Positions 54,000 through 61,905 of a DNA stretch of 64,000 nucleotides are shown here, in pieces. Within the stretch, counting starts at the first letter, position 1. Every line of letters begins with the position of its first letter. Both the position numbers and the translations under genes were made by a program. The DNA lies in the NCBI GenBank assembly GCA_945877815.1, contig CAMDWJ010000004.1, positions 1 to 64,000 on the forward strand. The letters are read 5' to 3'. The DNA comes from Caenispirillum bisanense. GTDB taxonomy: Bacteria; Pseudomonadota; Alphaproteobacteria; Rhodospirillales; UBA2165. The notes beneath the pieces were generated by a model that worked only from the letters and a program-made list of their open reading frames with translations, did not search any database and was not told the origin of the DNA.

Positions 54000-54622
54000 T
54001 TGTAGACGTACACCATGTATTCCCAAAGTGGGTAGTCATGCCGGATGACGACTTTCCGGCTGAGCGCCTTGGCGCAAAACCCCAATACTTCGCCCGGATC
54101 CATATAAAACAAATGGTCATCGCGGTAATCGACGTGGCTTGTCATGATGTTGAAGGCTATCCCTACCCGGGCAAGGTCAAACATCCTACGGATGTAAGAC
54201 TGAACAAATACCCACCATTCCTCCGGATTCGCCGATCCGCGCACAGTAAAAACGCCAGAATTGACGACGTAATCCGCCCCCATCCAAGGCTCCGTGCTCG
54301 CCAAGATGTCCGCGACGTACAATTGCGCAGAACCATCTGAGCGGGCACGGGCGGCGGCAATCATCTGCGCCGAGATGTCCGAGCCGACGTATACGCAGCC
54401 GGGCGCCGTTGCGGCGAGGAAATCGCGGAAGTGGGCAAGCCCGCATCCGACGTCATGAAGTCGATAACCGTTCAGGTCGCCAAGGCCGGTTAAGATCTCG
54501 AATCGCAGATATTGCGCCTCTTTGTCGCGCCAATTGACACCACGCGGGTCGTCGCCGAATTTTCGCAGGGCGTCGTCGTAATAAGCCCGCGCCGCCTGAA
54601 CGAGTCGTTCGCGATCTGTCAC
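53996..54622 (-). CDS. class I SAM-dependent methyltransferase
   Basis: A 208-residue methyltransferase with LHDVGCGLAHFRDFLAA near residue 55 as the SAM-binding motif, YVGSDISAQMIAAA, and the later DYVVNSGVFTV. The N-terminal RERLVQAARAYYDDALRKFG is helical. The start is a GTG at 54622 that forms a GTGA overlap with the neuB stop, an exact coupling; a longer frame using GTG 54634 would overlap neuB by 16 bases. It belongs with the NeuD-like acetyltransferase and the propeller protein as a modification set between neuB and wbqC. The substrate is unknown. Confidence 0.82.
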   Translation of the reverse strand: MTDRERLVQAARAYYDDALRKFGDDPRGVNWRDKEAQYLRFEILTGLGDLNGYRLHDVGCGLAHFRDFLAATAPGCVYVGSDISAQMIAAARARSDGSAQLYVADILASTEPWMGADYVVNSGVFTVRGSANPEEWWVFVQSYIRRMFDLARVGIAFNIMTSHVDYRDDHLFYMDPGEVLGFCAKALSRKVVIRHDYPLWEYMVYVYK

Positions 54623-55629
54623 AGCATATCCCACGTGATCAAGCGATCCGCCGGCACCGCAACCTTCATCGTGCGTCCTAAAACCCGATCCAAGTCGACG
54701 GGTCGGATGCCACCTGGAATGCGCTTCACCGTCAGCATACTTTCGTCGAGCACCGTACCGGCGGCGATCGCCGTTTTGCTCATGATCGCCTTGTTGTTCA
54801 GCTCGATCTTCTCAACGCCATAGAGCGGTTCCTTGACCGTCCGGCCAAGGGCAGCCTCGACTTCGCGGATCGCGGCAACCATCGCCTTAAGATCGTGCGG
54901 CTCCAGTGCGAAATTGTGATCTGGCCCGTCCATTGCGCGATCAAGTGTGATGTGTTTTTCGATGACGCGCGCACCTAGAGCAACCGCTGCTGACGGCAAG
55001 ATCGCGCTCATTGAATGATCCGAAAAACCGACGGGAACAGAAAAGCGCGCTGCAATATCGGTCATCATCCTGAGGTGAACATGTTCCAGCGCGGCCGGAT
55101 ACAATGAAACGCAATGCAGCACGGCGACTGGCGCGCCGCTCGTTTCCGCGACGCAATCGAGCGCGATCCGGATATCGTCCATAGTCGCCATGCCGGTTGA
55201 AATCAGCATCGGCACATTGAGCTTAGCGGCGCGACGAATCAACGGAAGATCGTGGATTTCAGGCGACGCTATTTTGATCAGCGGAGCACCACCATGCCTC
55301 TCCAAAAGATCGACCGCTTCGAGATCGAACGGTGAGGCACAAAACACGATGCCCGCGCGATCGCAGTAATCCACCAAGATTGGCACCCAGTCGCGCGGCA
55401 TCTCCAACGGATGCAGAACGCCATAGGCGTAGGAGCCTAATGGGACAAGTTTGGCCGCGTCGAATATCTGGAACTTCGCGGCATCGCAACCGGCGTCAAC
55501 CGCTACGTCGATCATCTGCTTTGCAATATCGAGCGAGCAATTGTGATTGGAGCCGATTTCAGCGATCACGAAGCTGGGTTGAGCCGGATCTGCGACACGG
55601 CGCGCAATATCGGAAGCATTCATGATCAT
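54619..55629 (-). CDS. neuB: N-acetylneuraminate/nonulosonate synthase with SAF domain
   Basis: A 336-residue NeuB family synthase, which condenses phosphoenolpyruvate with an N-acyl-hexosamine to a nine-carbon 2-keto-3-deoxy acid. The TIM barrel shows FVIAEIGSNHNCSLDIAKQM, FDLEAVDLLE, ISTGMATMDDI, VLHCVSLYP, GFSDHSMSAI and EKHITLDRAMDGPDHNFAL. The C-terminal SAF (antifreeze-like) domain spans MSKTAIAAGTVLDESMLTVKR. It is the core of the nonulosonate module with pseG upstream. Both ends overlap neighbours by four bases. Whether the product is pseudaminic, legionaminic or a variant cannot be told from sequence. Confidence 0.92.
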   Translation of the reverse strand: MIMNASDIARRVADPAQPSFVIAEIGSNHNCSLDIAKQMIDVAVDAGCDAAKFQIFDAAKLVPLGSYAYGVLHPLEMPRDWVPILVDYCDRAGIVFCASPFDLEAVDLLERHGGAPLIKIASPEIHDLPLIRRAAKLNVPMLISTGMATMDDIRIALDCVAETSGAPVAVLHCVSLYPAALEHVHLRMMTDIAARFSVPVGFSDHSMSAILPSAAVALGARVIEKHITLDRAMDGPDHNFALEPHDLKAMVAAIREVEAALGRTVKEPLYGVEKIELNNKAIMSKTAIAAGTVLDESMLTVKRIPGGIRPVDLDRVLGRTMKVAVPADRLITWDML

Positions 55630-56711
55630 ACCGCGCCGGCCAGAACATGTGCGGATAGCACGTCCTGGATCCGGTTCGGACCTAGACCGTCGATCAAGGC
55701 CTTGCCACGATGGCTTTGCTGAGTGCGTCGATCACGGTCATTCAGGAGGGATAGAATATCCACACCGATGCGATCTTGCGTCAGGTTTTGGGCGGCGCCC
55801 ATCAAATCAGCAACTCCAAGCGAGAAATAATGTCGGATAAGCGAACTGTCATGATCGAACTGGGAAATGACCAACGTCGGCATTCCAGTTGCTGCCGCGT
55901 CGAATCGCATGAGTCCTTCACCACACACCAGGACATCGGCCCAATACAGAAGGTCGATATAGCTAGTTCCGAAATCGTGAATCGACGCATCATGCATGGT
56001 TTTGCATATCGCCTTAAGCTCCGCGCGCGACGTTTCTGAGACGCCCGGCCCGATGAGAACGCGCAAGCGCGGCTGGCGGGTTTCCAAGGCCGCAAGAGCT
56101 CGCGTTACGCGCAACGAGAGTTGCAAGGGGTCGCCGCCGCCGATACAGACCAGAACACGATCCGCGACATCGCGGACTTCGCGGTGACGAGATGCCGCCG
56201 CCTCGGCAACCGGTGCCGATAACACGGTGTAGGAAAATCCTGCCAATACCGTACAATTCAAATCCGCCACCCAATCCGGCCGGCCGCATTCGTATGGCAC
56301 GACCGCGATATCGCTAGCCAGTTCCCGACAACGGCAATCCTCGATACTCATCACGAGATGATGTCCGCTTTGGCGTAGCCGGCGGTGATAGGCCGGGAGC
56401 CAGTCGCCGTCAGCCAGCATGTTGCGATGGCAAAGGTCGGTCAGCACAATCCGGACATCGTGCTCGTCGCAAGCCTCCAGTATCATATCCACGTCGGCGG
56501 ACATATCCGCATACTCGGGAAGCGCCACGACGGCCCAGCCCGCCTTACGCCGGCTTTCGGCAACGGCGTCGAACCCGTCGCCCCGACGCATTGCCAAAAC
56601 CGGCTGAACATCAGCTTTCATCTGTTCAAGCAAATTCACGCACCGCAGAATATGACCGAACCCGATGTCCCGGCCTGCATCGGCACGACATAAGATGCGG
56701 TCAGCGATCAT
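55626..56711 (-). CDS. pseG: UDP-2,4-diacetamido-altropyranose hydrolase-like (PseG/SpsG)
   Basis: A 361-residue GT-B-fold protein of the PseG/SpsG family, which cleaves UDP from the hexosamine before NeuB acts. The N-terminus LCRADAGRDIGFGHILRCVNLL has the family's R-D-G-GH-RC pattern. LVCIGGGDPLQLSLRVTRALAAL lies near residue 190, and the C-terminal CGEGLMRFDAAATGMPTLVIS matches the UDP-binding end. It overlaps neuB and the aminotransferase by four bases each. Some relatives are transferases, so the hydrolase role is inferred from neuB adjacency. No PseB or PseC is encoded beside it. Confidence 0.85.
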   Translation of the reverse strand: MIADRILCRADAGRDIGFGHILRCVNLLEQMKADVQPVLAMRRGDGFDAVAESRRKAGWAVVALPEYADMSADVDMILEACDEHDVRIVLTDLCHRNMLADGDWLPAYHRRLRQSGHHLVMSIEDCRCRELASDIAVVPYECGRPDWVADLNCTVLAGFSYTVLSAPVAEAAASRHREVRDVADRVLVCIGGGDPLQLSLRVTRALAALETRQPRLRVLIGPGVSETSRAELKAICKTMHDASIHDFGTSYIDLLYWADVLVCGEGLMRFDAAATGMPTLVISQFDHDSSLIRHYFSLGVADLMGAAQNLTQDRIGVDILSLLNDRDRRTQQSHRGKALIDGLGPNRIQDVLSAHVLAGAV

Positions 56712-58015
56712 GGCTTGCGGAAAATCGGCTCTACAATTTCGCCTTCCATACGCTTGAGAAAATCGTTCGCCACCAACGCTTTTGCGAACAGCGGGATCAC
56801 CTCCCCGTAGACGTCCAGGGTAAATTCAAGCTCCTTCTCGCCGTGCGCAGCCGTGATCAGATGCGGACCAAAGAACAACAGCCCGCGCTTATGGCATTCC
56901 TGCATGAAATAACTGCGGCGAGCGCGATTCTGGAGTTCATCGGCATGTGGGAACACAAGGATCGCGCGCGCATCCAATCCCACGAATTTTAGCGCGTCGC
57001 CGACGTCGTTCTGCTCGATCAGAGCCTCAATGCCTTTGCGCAGTTTCGCGCCATAACGGGCGAGATGTCCGAGCACGTCATCGTTCTGCATGCGTCCGAT
57101 CGTCGCCTTGCATGCGGCGAGTGACAGAGTATCGCCACCGAACGTACCCGAATAGAAGATCTCGTCGAAGACCTCCATCACATCGCGCCTGCCGACCGTT
57201 GCGGACAAGGGCAAGCCGTTGGCCATCGCCTTGCCGTAACAAGCCAAATCCGGCGTAACGCCGAAATATTCCTGGGCTCCGCCGAAGGCGATTCGGAATC
57301 CATTGATGATTTCGTCAAAAATCAAGATTGCGCCGTTGCGATGGCACAATTCCTTTACCCCTTCGAGATATCCGGGCTTCGGCATCTCAATACCGATTGC
57401 TTCCATGATCACGCCGCCGATCTCGCCGGGATACTTTTTGAACAGGGCATCCAAAGCATCGAGATCGTTGTAAGGAAACGTGTCCGTCAGACGCTGCACC
57501 GCTACGGGCACGCCGGCGTTGCGGGTCGTCGTGCCGATGTGCCAATCGTGCCAGCCATGATAACCAGAGCATGCAATCCGCTCGCGTCTAGTGAAGGCGC
57601 GCGCCGCCCTCACAGCCGCCGCCGTCGCATCCGAACCGTTCTTGCCGAACCGAACCATGTCGGCGCACGGAATAAGCTCAACCATTTTTTCGGCGACTTC
57701 GACTTCAAGGGCGTGCATCTGGCTGAATACAGGTCCCTTCTCCAAACGCTCACGAACCGCCGCCGTGACCGCAGGATCGTTGTAACCCAAAACGATCGGC
57801 CCCAGCGCCATGAGGTAGTCGAGGAATTTATTGCCGTCTGCATCCCAGACCCAAGCGCCCTCGCCGCGATCGAGGAAATAAGGAGAGATGCCTCTTACCC
57901 ACTGGTTGGGTCCCTTGGAGAAGGTTTGCGTCGCCGACGGTATGACGGCGCGCGCGCGCGCGAGTAGGGATTCGGAATTAGCACGCTCGATGGGATGATT
58001 TCTCAAATACGCCAT
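56708..58015 (-). CDS. class III aminotransferase, GSA-aminomutase-like
   Basis: A 435-residue PLP enzyme of the glutamate-1-semialdehyde aminomutase group. Seen: GKNGSDATAAAVRAARAF near residue 125, GYHGWHDWHIG at 151-161, ILIFDEIINGFR with cofactor-binding Asp234, and Lys262 in CYGKAMANGLPLSA as the Schiff-base lysine. It lies between pseG and an aldo/keto reductase, where a DegT/PseC-type sugar aminotransferase is usually found in a nonulosonate locus. It therefore may aminate an intermediate of this sugar. Heme synthesis seems unlikely here. Its start overlaps the reductase gene by 13 bases. Confidence 0.87.
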   Translation of the reverse strand: MAYLRNHPIERANSESLLARARAVIPSATQTFSKGPNQWVRGISPYFLDRGEGAWVWDADGNKFLDYLMALGPIVLGYNDPAVTAAVRERLEKGPVFSQMHALEVEVAEKMVELIPCADMVRFGKNGSDATAAAVRAARAFTRRERIACSGYHGWHDWHIGTTTRNAGVPVAVQRLTDTFPYNDLDALDALFKKYPGEIGGVIMEAIGIEMPKPGYLEGVKELCHRNGAILIFDEIINGFRIAFGGAQEYFGVTPDLACYGKAMANGLPLSATVGRRDVMEVFDEIFYSGTFGGDTLSLAACKATIGRMQNDDVLGHLARYGAKLRKGIEALIEQNDVGDALKFVGLDARAILVFPHADELQNRARRSYFMQECHKRGLLFFGPHLITAAHGEKELEFTLDVYGEVIPLFAKALVANDFLKRMEGEIVEPIFRKP

Positions 58016-58908
58016 TGGGATGGATCCACAAGTTTTTCATCGGACAAGGAAAAGACGGATGTATCGAACGGCCGAGCTGCTGCGCGCGGCATAGCCGCCA
58101 GAATATCGTCGAGTTCGCGAGAATGCGTAACCCCAACCAGCAGAACGTCGATCTCGGGCCGGGCAAGCCCAAAAGATAAACAAGCCTCCAACGGCGTAAA
58201 CTCATGAGTCCGCGCCCTATCGGCGATGTCCTGCAACACATCCGCATAGGGCGCAAAGTATGCGGGAAGCGTACCAGGATCGGTCAGCAAGAGACCTTGC
58301 AGAAACAGAGAGCGGGCATGCACCTCGACACCCAACGTATCGAGATGGGCAAGGTGGCCGGAAGCGAGCAACCTTTGATCGACGATATTGATCGGCAATT
58401 GGATGATATCGGGGGTAAATCGTTTCAGAATGCCGTCAATCTCGGCGCCGGTGTAGATTGAAACCCCGATCCGCTCGACAAGACCGGCCTCCTTCAACTC
58501 GCGCAGAACGTCGATTAACGCATCGGCACCAGGTTTTAACAAGTCGCGTCCGTGATGGACCAGCAATCCATAGATCGACTTACGTTTTAGCCGCTCAAGC
58601 GAGCGCGCGAACATTGTACGGAATTCGTTGACGTCCGCTCGCGTCACCACGGCGTCCGGCACCGGCGGCGTCTTGGTTACAATGCGGAAGCCGGCGTTCG
58701 GCGCGATACATTCTCCGAGAACGATTTCACTGTCGCCATAGAGCCCAGCCGTATCCAGGACCGAGATACCTGCCGCCGCTGCGGTATGCAGAACTTTAAC
58801 AACGTCGCTCGGCGGAACACGCCCGCGCGCGTTCGAGACACCGTAATCGAGGCCGAATTGTACGGTGCCGAGCCCAAGCCTGGCGGCCGTGGATGCCGGC
58901 GATTGCAT
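58003..58908 (-). CDS. aldo/keto reductase
   Basis: A 301-residue aldo/keto reductase. It has LGLGTVQFGLDYGVSN, LDTAGLYGDSEIVLGE with the catalytic Asp and Tyr, VTKTPPV with the catalytic Lys, and LLVHHGRDL carrying the catalytic His. The family reduces carbonyls with NAD(P)H. The combination aldo/keto reductase plus class III aminotransferase plus PseG/NeuB recurs as a nonulosonate cassette, so it may reduce a keto-sugar intermediate. Start ATG 58908 shares a base with the upstream stop (TAATG). The frame stays open upstream but that stretch is antisense to the FAD gene. Confidence 0.86.
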   Translation of the reverse strand: MQSPASTAARLGLGTVQFGLDYGVSNARGRVPPSDVVKVLHTAAAAGISVLDTAGLYGDSEIVLGECIAPNAGFRIVTKTPPVPDAVVTRADVNEFRTMFARSLERLKRKSIYGLLVHHGRDLLKPGADALIDVLRELKEAGLVERIGVSIYTGAEIDGILKRFTPDIIQLPINIVDQRLLASGHLAHLDTLGVEVHARSLFLQGLLLTDPGTLPAYFAPYADVLQDIADRARTHEFTPLEACLSFGLARPEIDVLLVGVTHSRELDDILAAMPRAAARPFDTSVFSLSDEKLVDPSQWRI

Positions 58909-60041
58909 TACGCGGTGCGTTCCGCCGGCGGTGCAACAGATAAACTCGCATCCCAACGCTGCGCATTGTCCTCTATACATTGTGTGAGGGCATCCGAACA
59001 TAATGTGCGAACGAATGGACGAAATCGGTTTTCGATCTCCGCGAGCTCAGTCGCCTCCCGATTAGGCCCGTTGAAAGGTACCCAACGATGACCTGCCAGC
59101 TTCACGGATGCGTCGATTAAACCGCGCTGGCATAGTTCCTCAAAAATACACATGACGGCGTCGTATCCGGGCGTAATCTCATGTGTGACCACGATACCTA
59201 TTACGCGATATCCCTTCCTTTGCAGGTCGACCGATAGAGATGAGGTTAGATCGCTCGCCAACCAGACGTTGGGGGAATCGACGAACTGCGCGAAGGAAAA
59301 TGACTGAGTCGGCATATCATCCAGCACCAGCAGCAATTGAACGAGGGAAACGCTCTTGCTATCAACCTGATGCATCTCGCCATCTACTTCGATCCGGTCA
59401 AGCGCTGTGCGCGTCGTCATTACGAATTCGTCTGCCGTAAAGGCGCCGTCTTGAGTTTGCACCGTGACGCGCTTGGCATTGGTATCGATAGAGACGCTAT
59501 CTACCGAGGTCCCTAGAACAACGTCGAGATGGTACGCGTGCGCGAGCTCCTCCAGCCTCTTTGCCAAAACAGGTGTTCCGCCGATCACATTCTCGATCGC
59601 ATTAGAAAATCGCGGGGCGGAATTCACGAGGTCGCGCATGAAATGATAGTAAGGATTTATAACCTTTCTCCATGCAGCAATTGAGCGCGGAAATTCCGCC
59701 TCGATGCGGCCCGCTGCATACGGCCAACGCGCCCGATACGATGCGCGATAAGAACCGAAAACACGCCGCGGCATGACGAAAATCGGATCGGGCGTCATTG
59801 GCTTCAGATCCAGATTGAGTGTTCGGCAGATGAACTCGCGCGTCGGCGGCGAAAAAGATAGCGAGTGCGGTCCGGATTCAACGGTACCGACAAGCGGGAT
59901 ATCAACTCCGCCCCACGCACCGCCGAAGGTTTCGGCGCGGTCGATTAGCAACGGTGAATGGCCGGCGGCCTTGAGGGCGCATCCCTCAAGAACGCAGACC
60001 GGACTAGTGCCGATCAGGATCGAATCAAAATGCCTCGACAT
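58908..60041 (-). CDS. FAD-dependent oxidoreductase-like protein (amine oxidase/UGM-like fold)
   Basis: A 377-residue protein with an N-terminal Rossmann-like FAD region. The usual GxGxxG is altered to Gly11-Thr-Ser13-Pro-Val-Cys16 (ILIGTSPVCVLEG), but LLIDRAETFGGAWGG and ESGPHSLSF match the amine oxidase/UDP-galactopyranose mutase/protoporphyrinogen oxidase fold. The later VTVQTQDGAFTADEFVMTTRT is the second dinucleotide-fold part. It may oxidise a sugar or have become a non-redox FAD protein. It overlaps the aldo/keto reductase by one base. Function unknown. Confidence 0.72.
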   Translation of the reverse strand: MSRHFDSILIGTSPVCVLEGCALKAAGHSPLLIDRAETFGGAWGGVDIPLVGTVESGPHSLSFSPPTREFICRTLNLDLKPMTPDPIFVMPRRVFGSYRASYRARWPYAAGRIEAEFPRSIAAWRKVINPYYHFMRDLVNSAPRFSNAIENVIGGTPVLAKRLEELAHAYHLDVVLGTSVDSVSIDTNAKRVTVQTQDGAFTADEFVMTTRTALDRIEVDGEMHQVDSKSVSLVQLLLVLDDMPTQSFSFAQFVDSPNVWLASDLTSSLSVDLQRKGYRVIGIVVTHEITPGYDAVMCIFEELCQRGLIDASVKLAGHRWVPFNGPNREATELAEIENRFRPFVRTLCSDALTQCIEDNAQRWDASLSVAPPAERTA

Positions 60042-60065
60042 ACGTTTCGGACTCGCGGACCGATC

Positions 60066-60797
60066 TTAAAGCTTGCGCGCTACGAGATTCCACTGCCCCA
60101 AATGATCGTAGGGGCGATGATCCATGATCGCTACATCGATATGCTGCAGCGTCATGACTTCCCAGCCGATCGAGAATAGTTCGAGCACTTGCCGATGGCT
60201 GTAGAAGCAGATCTGACCGACCTTCGCGAAGAGTCCCTCGACATCGAGCGTGACGCCGTCCAGACCGGGCCGCCCGCCGGCGCTCGTGCGATCGCTATAG
60301 ATCTCGCTGTAGATGAGACCTCCTCGCTTCAACGTGCGATGTAACTCGTCGATTGCCTTCCGGCCATTCGTCAACCCGGTCTGTGTCATGGCTGCCCGGT
60401 TGATTGCGAGGTCGAACGTCGAGTCGGCATAGGGCAGCTTCGTAAAGTCTCCAACATCGAGCCGTCCTGTGAGATTATCCTCAGCAAACCGCTTACGCGC
60501 ATACTCGGTCGCGCTCTTGCTTGCATCGATCCCGGTCACGCTGAATCCCTCCCGCGCCGCGAACCACAGATTATTCCCCGCACCGCTGCCGATTTCCAGG
60601 ATCTGGACCTTAGCGCGCGGGATTTTGCGCGGATGATGGCGGAAAATGAAAGATACAACTTGCGAGATCGGGTAGCGGTTGAGGTGTGTCCCATGCGCAT
60701 AGAGCGTTTCCCACGTTTCGTCGAAGGAGGGCGCAACCGCAGTTGGACGCCGCTTGGGCGGTCGGGTCGACTTTCCCCGTGAGGTCTTGATTGCCAT
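60066..60797 (-). CDS. class I SAM-dependent methyltransferase
   Basis: A 243-residue methyltransferase with VQILEIGSGAGNNLWFAAREGFSVTGID (motif I) near residue 64, then DVGDFTKLPYADSTFDLAINRAAM and LHRTLKRGGLIYSEIY. The N-terminal 25 residues are basic and proline-rich (KRRPTAVAP) and likely disordered. It is the first gene of the 28-gene minus-strand run, starting from a divergent promoter region shared with the FemAB-like gene, and lies 24 bases before the FAD protein gene. Its substrate is unknown. Confidence 0.83.
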   Translation of the reverse strand: MAIKTSRGKSTRPPKRRPTAVAPSFDETWETLYAHGTHLNRYPISQVVSFIFRHHPRKIPRAKVQILEIGSGAGNNLWFAAREGFSVTGIDASKSATEYARKRFAEDNLTGRLDVGDFTKLPYADSTFDLAINRAAMTQTGLTNGRKAIDELHRTLKRGGLIYSEIYSDRTSAGGRPGLDGVTLDVEGLFAKVGQICFYSHRQVLELFSIGWEVMTLQHIDVAIMDHRPYDHLGQWNLVARKL

Positions 60798-60907
60798 TCC
60801 CTTTGCTTTTCCTAAATAGTATCCGTAGTTTGTTGTCGCTTCGGAGATTAGAGGGCCGATCCGACTTGACCATCACCGACAACGACAAGCATTTCTATCG
60901 TGGCCGT
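60798..60907. promoter_or_regulatory. divergent promoter region (inferred)
   Basis: About 110 bases separate the start of the minus-strand 28-gene run (60797) from the FemAB-like ATG (60908), so promoters for both directions should lie here. The first 50 bases are richer in A and T than the surroundings (for example cctaaatagtatccgtag). I could not identify convincing -35 and -10 boxes or an operator. Confidence 0.4.
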
Positions 60908-61897
60908 ATGATGGACTTGTCCGACTATCGTCTCGAACGCGGCACGCCTGATTCTGCTTGGGACGCGTTCGTCGATCGCTCTCCCCAAGGCACTCTTTTC
61001 TCGCAAACACCCTTACTCAATGTATTCGGCGATGCCGTCGCCGTCTGGTACTGCCTAAAGGGCAACGATATCAAAGCCGGCATAGCATTGTTGGAAAACG
61101 AGGGTGGAAAATCCTGCTATCGATCAGGCCTACTGGTCTACGGCGGCATTATCTTCGGTTCGTTCGATATCAAGCAGGGCATCGCGCAGATCCGCAGCGA
61201 ACAATTCCGCATCGTCAGCTTTATGGTCGAGGCTTTAGTTGAACGCTATGCTTCGCTTGCCTTCACGACTGCGCCATCGTTCGAGGATCTGCGCCCGTTC
61301 CTCTGGCACAATTACGGATTCGACGGCCCAAAGTTCCAAGTGCAGCCTCGTTATACCAGCCTGCTTGCGATCTCTCCATTGGCACCCGATGCGCCACTCG
61401 ACGAATCGTCCGTTTATCGTGCCTGCAACAAGTCGCGGCGCCAGGAGATTCGCTACGCACGCCGCAGCAATGTGATCACGAGCGACAAGATCGATCACGA
61501 TCTGTTCAAGAACCTCTATCTTGCGACGTTCGCCGAACAGAATCTAACGGTGCCCGCGGATGAACAGCATGCCATTCTGACATCACTCCGCGGACTGGAG
61601 GATGCCGGCAAGCTTCGCATGTTCTTTGCCGAAGACAATCAGGGCAACGTCGGAAGCGTTGCCGCCTTCGGCGTCGATGGCAAGCGGGCATATTATCTGT
61701 TTGGCGCCAACGATCGAACGGTCGCTGCCCAGCACCACACCGGCACCGCGGTCCTGTGGGACGCATTCCAATTGCTCGCCCAAGCCGGCGTCGCCGAGAT
61801 CGATCTTGAAGGCGTCAATAGCCCAGAGCGCGGTTACTTCAAGCTGAGTTTCGGCGGTTCGCTGACCAGCTATTACGCGGTTAGCTATTGCGGCTGA
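60908..61897 (+). CDS. FemAB/GNAT-like peptidoglycan- or glycan-modifying transferase
   Basis: A 329-residue protein with two GNAT-like halves typical of FemAB-related transferases encoded in polysaccharide loci. The N-terminal half has DAFVDRSPQGTLFSQTPLL, and the C-terminal half has NKSRRQEIRYARRSNV, MFFAEDNQGNVGSVAAFGVDGKRAYYLFGAND and LWDAFQLLAQAGVAEIDLEGVNS. It probably adds an acyl or aminoacyl group from a tRNA or CoA. I set the start at ATG 60908, because the earlier TTG at 60791 overlaps the divergent methyltransferase start. It is convergent with the DUF4910-type gene, which ends 9 bases away. Confidence 0.78.
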   Translation: MMDLSDYRLERGTPDSAWDAFVDRSPQGTLFSQTPLLNVFGDAVAVWYCLKGNDIKAGIALLENEGGKSCYRSGLLVYGGIIFGSFDIKQGIAQIRSEQFRIVSFMVEALVERYASLAFTTAPSFEDLRPFLWHNYGFDGPKFQVQPRYTSLLAISPLAPDAPLDESSVYRACNKSRRQEIRYARRSNVITSDKIDHDLFKNLYLATFAEQNLTVPADEQHAILTSLRGLEDAGKLRMFFAEDNQGNVGSVAAFGVDGKRAYYLFGANDRTVAAQHHTGTAVLWDAFQLLAQAGVAEIDLEGVNSPERGYFKLSFGGSLTSYYAVSYCG

Positions 61898-61905
61898 GAC
61901 GACGT

